In this document: piece after piece, positions 25,394-33,872 of the stretch
How the letters are laid out: the number at the start of each line of letters is the position of its first letter
Position numbering within the stretch: the stretch's first letter is position 1
Assembly (NCBI RefSeq): GCF_003253115.1
Contig: NZ_QEQF01000001.1
Location: 372,001 to 436,000 of the forward strand
Length of the DNA stretch: 64,000 bases
Source: Haemophilus_A paraphrohaemolyticus_A
GTDB lineage: Bacteria > Pseudomonadota > Gammaproteobacteria > Enterobacterales > Pasteurellaceae
Direction of reading: 5' to 3'
Program-made: the position numbers and the translations under genes
Notes under the pieces: generated by a model
Databases searched by the model: none
What the model saw: the letters and a program-made list of their open reading frames with translations, nothing else
Told to the model about the DNA's origin: nothing

Positions 25394-27805
25394 TTACTCC
25401 ATTGATTTCACCGCACTACTAATTGTCATCTTAATTTCTGCTGAAATCAGGCTTGAAATCAAATCTTCAATTACTTCGATTTTAGCTTTATTGGCCTTAC
25501 CTTCTGCATCAAAGTAACCTTCTACTTTTAATGCTGAAGTAAAGGTTGAGAACAATGCTTTATCGAAGAATTCTGGAGCGTTGATTCCGTGTAGCACTGA
25601 TAAACGTTGAGCAATTGAGCGGCTTTCTTTCTCTAATTCGCCACGTGAGATTTCAGGGCGATCAAGCAAAATATTTAAGCCGATAAAATAGCGTTGTAAC
25701 AATTCGCGTACACCATTGCTGTGCAATTGTAATGAGCGTAAATGAGCTGGATTGATTTTAAAGACTTCGCTTTCGCTTTTTACTAATTGTTGGCAAATAA
25801 ATTCGTTTAGAATCAATTCAATTTGGGTGCGAAGTTCTGTTTCGTTAAAGCGTAAGAAAAGTTCTGCTTTTAAGAACGGGTAAATTTGCTGTACCGTTTT
25901 AACGATTAGATCTTTCGACACTGCTTCTAAGTGTAAAATCACGCTGGCAACTAAAGATGGCAATACAAACAAATGTTGAATGTTATTTCGGTAGTAAGTC
26001 ATCAATACTGCCGATTCTCGATCTAAGCGGATAAGTTCACCAAAATTATCTTTTTCTGCAGTAACGCCTGAACGCGGTAGTTTTAATACATGCTCAAGCA
26101 TCGCTTCCGCAGAGTCTGTTGGTAATGTCATATCCTCAGAATAAGGTACATTGAGGAATAATTGCATGTAACTTTCGACTTGTTCAATCAACTGTTCACG
26201 TGCCAACGCTCGTTGACGAGAAGCAAGTAAGGCTGAGCCTATCAGATTTTTCGCATTGACCGCAGCTGCCTTATTGATATTAACCATTACTTCTTTCGCA
26301 ATGCTATCGACGGCATCATTTAACCATTTTGCACGGCCGTCTTCGCTTGGCTCGCGCCATTCTGGGAAATGTTGGTTTAAATAATGGTTAATTTGAATCG
26401 GTTCACCGAAATTGACATAACCTTGCCCTAAGTTTTTCAATTTTTTAATGACACGAAGTACTAAACCTGCATTTTCTTTCTCTTTTGCCGCACCACGTAA
26501 TTCTTTGGCGTAAGTATCCACTTCTAGCACGTGCTCATAACCGATATAAACAGGCACAATGCTGATTGGACGTGTTAAGCCACGTTGTAAGGCTTGAATA
26601 GTCATCGACATCATTCCCGTTTTTGGCTCAAGTAAGCGCCCTGTGCGAGAGCGGCCACCTTCGATAAAATATTCAACCGAATAACCACGATAGAAAAGCT
26701 CAGCTAAATATTCGCGGAAAATGGTGGAATATAAGCGATTGCCTTTGAATGTGCGGCGAATAAAAAATGCTCCCCAGCTGCGGAAAATTGAACCTACAGG
26801 GAAAAAATTGAGGTTAATTCCTGCTGCAATATGTGGCGGCACTAAGCCTTGATGGTAGAGCAAGTAAGAAAGTAACAGATAGTCCATATGGCTACGGTGA
26901 CAAGGCACATAGACGATTTCGTGTCCTTCTAAGGCAAGTTTACGTACACGCTCACTGTTTTCAACATTGATGCCTTGATAGAGCTTATTCCAAAGCCAGC
27001 TTAACAGACGATCTGCCACACGTAAGCTATCGTGTTTTACATCGGCTGCAATTTCATCAAGCATTTTGGCGGCTTCAGCACGTGCTTTCTCAAGCGGGAT
27101 TTTTTTATTTTCTGCTTCATCTGCAATCGCTTTTTTCAATACATCAGAATCAAGTAATTTGTTGAACATCGCTTGGCGATCAGGTAGTTGTGGGCCCATT
27201 GCTGAGTAACGTTGTTTAGCAAAGTGCATACGAGCAATGCGAGCCAATTTACGTGCTAATTGTTCATCTGCATTTTGATTTGCAACTATCTCATTTAAAG
27301 AGACCGCTTGTGAGAAACGGACGAAATTATCACGCCCATACCAAATCATGGAAAATAGGCGAGAAAATGCCCCTAATGCTCGTAAACTTGGTGCTTTTTC
27401 TTTTCCCGGTGCTCGCCCCCACAGTACTGAAACAGGAATAAGTTGCACATCTAAGTTTGAATCTTGTTTATGTAAATCTAAATAACGATGGATCACGGCG
27501 ACCGTTTCGCTCTTGGCTTCTTTTGATTTAAAAAAGCGACGATCTTCATTTAAAAAAACGAAACGTGGCAATGAAATACTGTTGATCACATTTTGTTCTA
27601 ACGGATCAGGCAAGTTCAAACTACGACAGTTTCGCTGCAAAATCAGGAGATCTGATTGTGAAGTGTAAGGTAAAATGTAAATCAATGGCTGTTCACGATT
27701 AAGTGCTAATTCGGTAATCGGATCGGTTGGAATAGATCGCGGCTTTACCAGCAAAGAAAGCGGTAAATTCAGCAATTTACGGTATAAATTAAGCAAAATT
27801 GACAT
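25394..27805 (-). CDS. plsB: Glycerol-3-phosphate 1-O-acyltransferase PlsB
   Basis: An inner-membrane enzyme (803 aa) that acylates position 1 of sn-glycerol-3-phosphate, the first step of phospholipid synthesis. The acyltransferase blocks are visible: CHRSHMDYLLL (the HxxxxD active site, near residue 305), IEGGRSRTGR (glycerol-3-phosphate binding) and VPVYIGYE. It is divergent from lexA, the same plsB/lexA neighbourhood seen in many gamma-proteobacteria, but here the spacer carries a large palindromic element. Confidence 0.95.
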   Translation of the reverse strand: MSILLNLYRKLLNLPLSLLVKPRSIPTDPITELALNREQPLIYILPYTSQSDLLILQRNCRSLNLPDPLEQNVINSISLPRFVFLNEDRRFFKSKEAKSETVAVIHRYLDLHKQDSNLDVQLIPVSVLWGRAPGKEKAPSLRALGAFSRLFSMIWYGRDNFVRFSQAVSLNEIVANQNADEQLARKLARIARMHFAKQRYSAMGPQLPDRQAMFNKLLDSDVLKKAIADEAENKKIPLEKARAEAAKMLDEIAADVKHDSLRVADRLLSWLWNKLYQGINVENSERVRKLALEGHEIVYVPCHRSHMDYLLLSYLLYHQGLVPPHIAAGINLNFFPVGSIFRSWGAFFIRRTFKGNRLYSTIFREYLAELFYRGYSVEYFIEGGRSRTGRLLEPKTGMMSMTIQALQRGLTRPISIVPVYIGYEHVLEVDTYAKELRGAAKEKENAGLVLRVIKKLKNLGQGYVNFGEPIQINHYLNQHFPEWREPSEDGRAKWLNDAVDSIAKEVMVNINKAAAVNAKNLIGSALLASRQRALAREQLIEQVESYMQLFLNVPYSEDMTLPTDSAEAMLEHVLKLPRSGVTAEKDNFGELIRLDRESAVLMTYYRNNIQHLFVLPSLVASVILHLEAVSKDLIVKTVQQIYPFLKAELFLRFNETELRTQIELILNEFICQQLVKSESEVFKINPAHLRSLQLHSNGVRELLQRYFIGLNILLDRPEISRGELEKESRSIAQRLSVLHGINAPEFFDKALFSTFTSALKVEGYFDAEGKANKAKIEVIEDLISSLISAEIKMTISSAVKSME

Positions 27806-27835
27806 TGGATTATCCTTTGATTTATTTTGTCAAAC

Positions 27836-28106
27836 TAGGGGCTGTTAATAATTCATTTCGCATTTGAGTTATCGTTTAAAATAAGCACAATCGCGACGCA
27901 ATTCGAAATCAAGAGTAGTCTTCTTAAAGAGAATTGCAACAAAGAGTGTGCTTATTTTAAACATAATCCGAAGGGCTGGGACTATTTTTCATGATAACGG
28001 TGTTAAAAGCGGTTCGTTTAGAATGACTAAACTTCACCGCTTTCGCCTTGTTCTCACAAAAAATAGTCTCCAGCTCAAATGTGAAATGAATTATCGACAG
28101 CCCCTA
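27836..28106. repeat. 271-bp branched palindromic element (MITE-like)
   Basis: The plsB-lexA spacer holds an element whose two 33-bp ends (27836-27868 and 28074-28106) are inverted repeats matching at 30 of 33 positions. Both ends read TAGGGGCTGT outward to inward. Between them are two further hairpins: 27874-27889 with 27947-27962 (perfect 16 bp, plus an inner GCAATTC/GAATTGC), and about 27975-27994 with 28053-28074 (one bulge, with a nested AAAGCGGT/ACCGCTTT and GTTTAG/CTAAAC). TA flanks GGGG at each end. There is no plausible coding frame. The whole folds as an outer stem with two arms. Confidence 0.85.
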
Positions 28107-28139
28107 ATCCATTTTATCACAAAATTTCGAAAAAATTAG

Positions 28140-28193
28140 TTACAAATCATAGCTTACTGTATATAATGCCAAATATTATGTATAAAAGACCAG
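28140..28193 (+). promoter_or_regulatory. lexA promoter with candidate SOS boxes
   Basis: TTACAA (28140-28145), a 16-nt spacer and TATAAT (28162-28167) form a promoter. CTGTATATAATGCCAA (28157-28172) overlaps the -10, and ATGTATAAAAGACCAG (28178-28193) follows. Each resembles the LexA box CTGT-N8-ACAG with one degenerate half, as expected for weak tandem boxes at an autoregulated lexA. Confidence 0.55.
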
Positions 28194-28203
28194 AGAGGAT
28201 AAA

Positions 28204-28833
28204 ATGGCACGTAAACAATTAACAGAACGCCAGCAAGAAATCTTTGATTTTGTTAAAAATCATATCACAACGACTGGTATGCCCCCAACGCGTGTAGAAA
28301 TTGCACGTGAAATCGGTTTTAAATCGCCTAATGCTGCAGAAGAGCACTTAAAAGCCTTAGCGCGTAAAGGCTATATTGAGATGCTTTCAGGCACATCTCG
28401 CGGTATTCGAATTTTGGTAAACGATGAAGAAGCGGCAAATGAAGATAGTTTACCGTTAATTGGTCGTGTAGCTGCAGGTACGCCAATTGAGGCGATTGAA
28501 CATATTGAAGATCATTATCCTGTAAGCGGGACAATGTTCAACCCAACCGCGGATTATCTGCTTCGCGTGAATGGAAATTCAATGGAGAATATCGGCATTT
28601 TAGATGGCGATTTATTAGCCGTACATAAAACTAAAATTGCGAAAAATGGACAGGTTGTTGTAGCTCGAGTGGATGATGAAGTGACAGTAAAACGTCTTGA
28701 GAAAAAAGGTAATTTAATCTACCTTCATCCTGAAAATGATGAGTTAGAAGCGATTGTGGTTGATCCTCGTCTTGAATATATTGAGATTGAAGGAATTGCT
28801 GTTGGTGTCATTCGTAGCAACGCTTGGATGTAG
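28204..28833 (+). CDS. lexA: SOS repressor LexA
   Basis: The transcriptional repressor of the SOS regulon (209 aa). There is an N-terminal winged helix (ERQQEIFDFVKNH; PPTRVEIAREIGF; EEHLKALARKGYIE), an Ala-Gly self-cleavage site in GRVAAGTPIEA (near residue 90), and the Ser-Lys dyad in VNGNSMENIGILDGD and VVARVDDEVTVKRLEK. RBS AGAGAGG. mutH follows 21 bp downstream in the same direction. Confidence 0.97.
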   Translation: MARKQLTERQQEIFDFVKNHITTTGMPPTRVEIAREIGFKSPNAAEEHLKALARKGYIEMLSGTSRGIRILVNDEEAANEDSLPLIGRVAAGTPIEAIEHIEDHYPVSGTMFNPTADYLLRVNGNSMENIGILDGDLLAVHKTKIAKNGQVVVARVDDEVTVKRLEKKGNLIYLHPENDELEAIVVDPRLEYIEIEGIAVGVIRSNAWM

Positions 28834-28854
28834 TTTGAAGCCGATATTTTTGTA

Positions 28855-29544
28855 ATGAATTTAGCCAAACTTCCCACTTCTGAAGCAGAGCTGTTAGCCA
28901 ATGCGAATTGGTTAGCAGGTTTTCGATTGGGCGAAATTGCCGAAATGTTACAAATACCCGTGCCAAAAGATTTAAAACGCGATAAAGGCTGGATTGGGCA
29001 ATTGATTGAAACGGCACTTGGAGCAAATGCGGGATCAAAAGCGGAGCAAGATTTTGTACATTTAGGCATAGAGCTCAAAACGATTCCGATTAACGCACAA
29101 GGCGAACCGTTGGAAACAACCTTTGTAAGCCTTGCCCCGCTTATACAAAATAATGGCATCACGTGGCAAAGTTCGCACGTGCGACATAAATTACAAAAAG
29201 TGTTGTGGATTCCCATTGAAGGTAGCCGGGATATCCCACTTGCAGAACGGTATATTGGGCAACCGATTTTGTGGCAACCTTCTTCCGAACAAGATCAGCA
29301 ACTTCAGCAAGATTGGGAAGAGTTGATGGAATTGATTGTATTAGGGCAATTGCACAAAATTAATGCCACTTTAGGCGAGGTTTTACAACTTCGTCCTAAA
29401 GGTAGAAATAGCAAGGCGCTTGCCAATGCAGTAAATGAACAAGGGCAGCCTATTCAATCCTTGCCGTTAGGTTTTTATTTGAGAAAGCAATTTACTCGAC
29501 AAATCTTGCAACAATTTTTGATTGCAAATGACAAAAGCCAATAA
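28855..29544 (+). CDS. mutH: DNA mismatch-repair endonuclease MutH
   Basis: Nicks the unmethylated strand at hemimethylated GATC after activation by MutS/MutL (229 aa). Catalytic Asp, Glu and Lys residues lie in KAEQDFVHLGIELKTIPI (D, E-x-K). The C-terminal region KGRNSKALANAVNEQGQPI is conserved in MutH. Its presence implies Dam-directed repair in this organism. It lies 21 bp after lexA. Confidence 0.95.
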   Translation: MNLAKLPTSEAELLANANWLAGFRLGEIAEMLQIPVPKDLKRDKGWIGQLIETALGANAGSKAEQDFVHLGIELKTIPINAQGEPLETTFVSLAPLIQNNGITWQSSHVRHKLQKVLWIPIEGSRDIPLAERYIGQPILWQPSSEQDQQLQQDWEELMELIVLGQLHKINATLGEVLQLRPKGRNSKALANAVNEQGQPIQSLPLGFYLRKQFTRQILQQFLIANDKSQ

Positions 29545-29600
29545 TTAAAGCGGTTGCTGAGCTTGTCGAAGCATTAGCTTTATCATCATATAACAAGATT

Positions 29601-30638
29601 ATGTTACTTATTGATTTAAAAGACAAAGAACTCTCCCAAGAAGAAGTTGAATTATTAGAACATCCCTTGGTTTCTGGTTTAATTCTGTTTAGCCGAAATT
29701 TTCACGATAAACAACAAATCCAAGCCTTGATTAAAGATGTTCGCCGACGGGTAAAAAAGCCACTTTTGATTACCATCGATCAAGAAGGCGGACGAGTCCA
29801 ACGTTTCCGAGAGGATTTTACACAGCTCCCCGCAATGCAATCTTTCGCTCATCTTGCTCAAAGCAAACAAGAAACTAAGCAGCTTGCGTATGAAGCAGGT
29901 TGGGTAATGGCGAGCGAAATGTTTGCTTTAGATATTGATTTAAGTTTTGCGCCTGTATTGGATTTAGGGCATCAAAGTAAGGCAATTGGCGATCGTGCCT
30001 TTTCGCAAAATATCCACGAATTATTACCGATTGCAGAACGCTTTATTGATGGAATGCAAGCCGTTGGAATGGCAACCACAGGCAAACATTTTCCAGGGCA
30101 TGGGCACGTTTTAGCTGACTCACATTTAGAAACCCCATTTGATGATCGCCCAAAAGCGGTTATTTTTGAGCAAGATCTTCAGCCATTTAAACAGCTAATT
30201 GCGAAAAATAAACTCTCTGCGATTATGCCTGCGCACGTGATTTATACTCAATGTGATAGCCAACCTGCCAGCGGTTCAAATTATTGGCTAAAAGAGATTT
30301 TACGTCAGCAATTGAATTTTAATGGCGTGATTTTCTCCGACGATTTAGGTATGAAAGGGGCGGGATTTATGGGCAATTTTGTTGAACGTGCAGAAAAAGC
30401 GATTTCAGCAGGTTGTGATTTATTACTGCTTTGTAATGAACCTGAAGGTGTGGTACAGGTGTTGGATAATTTAAACTATCAACCTACTCAAGCACAGAAA
30501 GAACGCCATATTAGCTTGATGAAACGCAAGCATATCAGTTGGTCTGATTTAGAAAAAAATCATGACTATTTGCAAGCCTCTGCTCGTTTGAGTGAATGGC
30601 AGCAAAAATGGCTTGAATGGAAAGCTCTTAATAATTGA
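29601..30638 (+). CDS. nagZ: Beta-N-acetylhexosaminidase NagZ
   Basis: A cytosolic GH3 enzyme (345 aa) that releases GlcNAc from anhydro-muropeptides in cell-wall recycling, upstream of AmpD. The catalytic loop TTGKHFPGHGHV carries the His-Asp pair region, and the nucleophile Asp is in VIFSDDLGMKG. LITIDQEGGRVQRF is the family signature near residue 55. The stop overlaps the rlmC start region (TGATG), so the genes are coupled. Confidence 0.95.
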   Translation: MLLIDLKDKELSQEEVELLEHPLVSGLILFSRNFHDKQQIQALIKDVRRRVKKPLLITIDQEGGRVQRFREDFTQLPAMQSFAHLAQSKQETKQLAYEAGWVMASEMFALDIDLSFAPVLDLGHQSKAIGDRAFSQNIHELLPIAERFIDGMQAVGMATTGKHFPGHGHVLADSHLETPFDDRPKAVIFEQDLQPFKQLIAKNKLSAIMPAHVIYTQCDSQPASGSNYWLKEILRQQLNFNGVIFSDDLGMKGAGFMGNFVERAEKAISAGCDLLLLCNEPEGVVQVLDNLNYQPTQAQKERHISLMKRKHISWSDLEKNHDYLQASARLSEWQQKWLEWKALNN

Positions 30639-31819
30639 TGATGAACTTAAATTGCCAACATTTTACTCAACAACAATGTCGCTCTTGCCAATGGCTTGAA
30701 AAAGACAAATTTGAGCAAATTTCGCTAAAAGAAGAGGAGCTCAAGCGGTTGATTTTACCTTTTATTTTGCAAAATCAGACAGAAATTCTACCGCCTGTAA
30801 TGTCGGAGATTTCACACTTTCGTAATAAAGCTAAAATGGTCGTCAGTGGCAGCGTAGAACGTCCAATTTTAGGCTTACTGAAAGATCAGAATAATCCACA
30901 AAGTGGCATTGATTTAACCGATTGCCAATTATATACACAGGGTATTGAAACGCTTTTTCCAGTTTTGAAAGATTTTATCGGACGAGCAGGATTAGTACCT
31001 TATAACATTGCAAAGAAAAAAGGTGAGCTCAAATATATTCTGATTACCCAAAGCCAAGCTAATCAATCCATTATGCTGCGTTTTGTGTTACGTTCTACTC
31101 AAAAACAACCGCTTGTGGAACGCGAATTGCCTACATTGTTAGCAAAATTGCCTGCCAATTCAGTAGTCAGTTTAAACATTCAGCCACAGCATGCAGCGAT
31201 TTTAGAAGGCGAAACGGAAATATTCTTAACTGAACAGACGACTATTGAAGAAAATTTTAACGGCATTCCGCTTTTTATTCGTCCGCAAGGCTTCTTCCAA
31301 ACGAATCCGCTTGTTGCTAGCCAGCTGTATAAAACCGCTCAAGAATGGATAAAAGATTTACCTATTCAGGACTTTTGGGATCTGTTTTGTGGAGTAGGAG
31401 GATTTGGGCTACATTGTGCTTACGCATTACAAGCAAAAAATCCAACCGTTTCACTCACGGGGATTGAGATTTCTGCCTCTGCCATTGCTAGTGCAACAAA
31501 ATCTGCTGAAAAGTTAGGGATTGATAATGTCTCTTTTGCATCACTGGATTCAGCGCAATTTGCTATTCATTCTGATGAAGTACGAAGCCAGCCTGATTTG
31601 GTAATTGTAAACCCACCAAGGCGAGGAATTGGGCAGGCATTGAGTGAATATTTAAACGAGCTTGCGCCACCATATTTAATTTATTCCAGCTGTAATGCTC
31701 AAACAATGGCAAAAGATTTTGAGGCATTAACGAACTATGCATTATACAAGGTACAACTCTTTGATATGTTTCCGCATACTGCCCATTATGAGGTTTTAAC
31801 CTTATTGGCTAAAAAATAG
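30638..31819 (+). CDS. rlmC: 23S rRNA (uracil(747)-C5)-methyltransferase RlmC
   Basis: A SAM-dependent methyltransferase with an Fe-S cluster that makes m5U747 in 23S rRNA. The N-terminal Cys cluster (CQHFTQQQCRSCQW), the RPQGFFQTNP segment, SAM motif DLFCGVGGFGLH and catalytic Cys in YSSCNAQTMAKD are all present. The short N-terminus without a TRAM domain fits RlmC rather than RlmD. Start is 30638 (or ATG 30641, one codon later). It follows nagZ with overlapping stop/start. Confidence 0.93.
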   Translation: MMNLNCQHFTQQQCRSCQWLEKDKFEQISLKEEELKRLILPFILQNQTEILPPVMSEISHFRNKAKMVVSGSVERPILGLLKDQNNPQSGIDLTDCQLYTQGIETLFPVLKDFIGRAGLVPYNIAKKKGELKYILITQSQANQSIMLRFVLRSTQKQPLVERELPTLLAKLPANSVVSLNIQPQHAAILEGETEIFLTEQTTIEENFNGIPLFIRPQGFFQTNPLVASQLYKTAQEWIKDLPIQDFWDLFCGVGGFGLHCAYALQAKNPTVSLTGIEISASAIASATKSAEKLGIDNVSFASLDSAQFAIHSDEVRSQPDLVIVNPPRRGIGQALSEYLNELAPPYLIYSSCNAQTMAKDFEALTNYALYKVQLFDMFPHTAHYEVLTLLAKK

Positions 31820-31847
31820 AATTTTATCTCACTCTTTTGCGGTAGGC

Positions 31848-31877
31848 TTACCGAAAAAGCGGAAAAGTTGCTATAAT
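31848..31877 (+). promoter_or_regulatory. Probable eno promoter
   Basis: A perfect -10 TATAAT (31872-31877) is preceded 18 nt upstream by TTACCG. It is 135 bp from the eno start, leaving a long 5' leader. Confidence 0.5.
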
Positions 31878-32012
31878 ATTGTCGATTTATAGTATTAGAT
31901 CAAATTAGCTGCAAATAAAATGAACTAAATCATCTTTTTGCAAGACAAACTAAGCAAATATCCTTACTATATCCCTATTCTTTTTTCAATCTCAATTAGA
32001 GGAATATCAACA

Positions 32013-33323
32013 ATGGCTAAAATTGTAAAAGTAATTGGTCGTGAAATCATCGACTCTCGTGGTAACCCAACAGTTGAAGCAGAAGTTCACTTAGAAGGTG
32101 GCTTCGTAGGTCTTGCAGCAGCTCCATCTGGTGCATCAACTGGTTCTCGCGAAGCATTAGAGTTACGTGATGGCGATAAATCACGTTTCTTAGGTAAAGG
32201 CGTATTAAAAGCGGTTTCAGCAGTAAACAATGAAATTGCGAACGCTATCGTTGGTAAAGATGGTTCTGCACAAGCTGAAATCGACCAAATTATGATCGAT
32301 TTAGATGGTACAGAAAACAAATCTAAATTTGGTGCAAACGCAATCTTAGCAGTTTCATTAGCAACGGCTAAAGCAGCAGCAGCATCTAAAGGTTTACCTC
32401 TTTACGCTTATATTGCAGAATTAAATGGCACTCCAGGCGTTTATTCTATGCCATTACCAATGATGAACATCATCAACGGTGGTGAACATGCAGATAACAA
32501 CGTTGATATCCAAGAATTTATGATTCAACCAGTAGGTGCAAAAACTTTACGTGAAGCATTACGCATCGGTGCTGAAGTATTCCACAACTTAGCTAAAGTA
32601 TTAAAATCTAAAGGTTTAAATACAGCTGTAGGTGATGAAGGTGGTTTTGCACCTAACCTTGCATCTAACGCAGATGCTTTAGCATGTATCAAAGAAGCAG
32701 TTGAAAAAGCAGGTTACGTTTTAGGTAAAGATGTCACTTTAGCAATGGACTGTGCATCTTCTGAGTTCTACAACAAAGAAACTGGCAACTACGAGTTAAA
32801 AGGTGAAGGCAAAACCTTCACTTCTCAAGAGTTCACTCACTACCTTGAAGGCTTAACAAAAGAGTATCCAATCGTTTCTATCGAAGATGGTCAAGATGAA
32901 TCAGACTGGGATGGTTTTGCATACCAAACTAAAGTATTAGGTGACAAAGTTCAATTAGTTGGTGACGACTTATTCGTAACTAATACTAAGATCTTAAAAG
33001 AAGGTATCGAAAAAGGTATCGCAAACTCAATCTTAATCAAATTCAACCAAATCGGTTCATTAACTGAAACTTTAGCAGCAATCAAAATGGCTAAAGATGC
33101 AGGTTACACAGCGGTAATCTCACACCGTTCTGGTGAAACTGAAGATGCAACTATCGCAGACTTAGCGGTAGGTACAGCAGCAGGTCAAATCAAAACAGGT
33201 TCTATGAGCCGTTCAGACCGTATTGCGAAATACAACCAATTAATTCGTATCGAAGAAGCATTAGAACGTGCTGGCACTCCAGCTCCGTTCCTTGGCTTAA
33301 AAGCGGTTAAAGGTCAAGCATAA
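32013..33323 (+). CDS. eno: Enolase
   Basis: The glycolytic enzyme interconverting 2-phosphoglycerate and phosphoenolpyruvate (436 aa). KIVKVIGREIIDSRGNPTVE, the catalytic Glu/Lys residues and the signature SILIKFNQIGSLTETL are intact. The ATG at 32013 with TAGAGGAA upstream is the true start; a frame extending to 31938 is leader sequence. Strong codon bias fits high expression. Monocistronic, with its own terminator. Confidence 0.98.
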   Translation: MAKIVKVIGREIIDSRGNPTVEAEVHLEGGFVGLAAAPSGASTGSREALELRDGDKSRFLGKGVLKAVSAVNNEIANAIVGKDGSAQAEIDQIMIDLDGTENKSKFGANAILAVSLATAKAAAASKGLPLYAYIAELNGTPGVYSMPLPMMNIINGGEHADNNVDIQEFMIQPVGAKTLREALRIGAEVFHNLAKVLKSKGLNTAVGDEGGFAPNLASNADALACIKEAVEKAGYVLGKDVTLAMDCASSEFYNKETGNYELKGEGKTFTSQEFTHYLEGLTKEYPIVSIEDGQDESDWDGFAYQTKVLGDKVQLVGDDLFVTNTKILKEGIEKGIANSILIKFNQIGSLTETLAAIKMAKDAGYTAVISHRSGETEDATIADLAVGTAAGQIKTGSMSRSDRIAKYNQLIRIEEALERAGTPAPFLGLKAVKGQA

Positions 33324-33355
33324 TTCAGACTTTGATTAAAGCTGATTAGCTTAAA

Positions 33356-33386
33356 AAATGCCACAGATTTCTGTGGCATTTTTTCT
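33356..33386 (+). terminator. Terminator of eno
   Basis: ATGCCACAG / CTGTGGCAT with an ATTT loop is followed by six T. Confidence 0.92.
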
Positions 33387-33415
33387 ATCTTTTTTGCTAT
33401 TGTGAGGAAAACAGA

Positions 33416-33826
33416 ATGTTATATTCCGTATTAACTGACCAAATATTATTAGGTGAAGGCTATCGTAATGGAGCACATTCCACCCAACATGAACATTTAG
33501 TAGTCATGTTTGAAGATGATGGCGATACAGGCTATTTTTATGCGATGGATTTACACCAAGCCGAGCAACCAATTGTTGATAGTCTGTTTGTTTACAACGT
33601 AAGTGATATTGACCAAAACAGTCTAAAAGAACCACGCCGATTAGAAATTTGTTGGTCTGAAGATGGCTACCAAGCCTTTTTATTGATTAACGGCTACCCA
33701 CACGCCGTGTTTGATTTCCATCAGTTTGTGGGTTACAACCACACCAAATTCCCGCAACCAAATTTAAACAGCATATGGGTGCATAAAGAAACCACCAACG
33801 AGCATGTTGAGAAGTGGTTGGGGTAA
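33416..33826 (+). CDS. DUF2251 family protein
   Basis: A 136-residue cytosolic protein resembling the DUF2251 family of short Pasteurellaceae/Neisseria proteins. It has no signal peptide or membrane segment. It is acidic, with a conserved-looking EHLVVMFEDDGDTGYFYAMD core and a Trp-rich C-terminal half. Function unknown. It lies alone between eno and trpCF with an RBS GTGAGGAAA. Confidence 0.65.
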   Translation: MLYSVLTDQILLGEGYRNGAHSTQHEHLVVMFEDDGDTGYFYAMDLHQAEQPIVDSLFVYNVSDIDQNSLKEPRRLEICWSEDGYQAFLLINGYPHAVFDFHQFVGYNHTKFPQPNLNSIWVHKETTNEHVEKWLG

Positions 33827-33830
33827 ACAT

Positions 33831-33857
33831 AAAAAGGCATAGTCAAATGACTATGCC
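33831..33857 (-). terminator. Terminator of trpCF (minus strand)
   Basis: A perfect 10-bp stem GGCATAGTCA / TGACTATGCC is followed on the minus strand by TTTTT. Confidence 0.82.
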
Positions 33858-33872
33858 TCATTCAGGTTAAAC

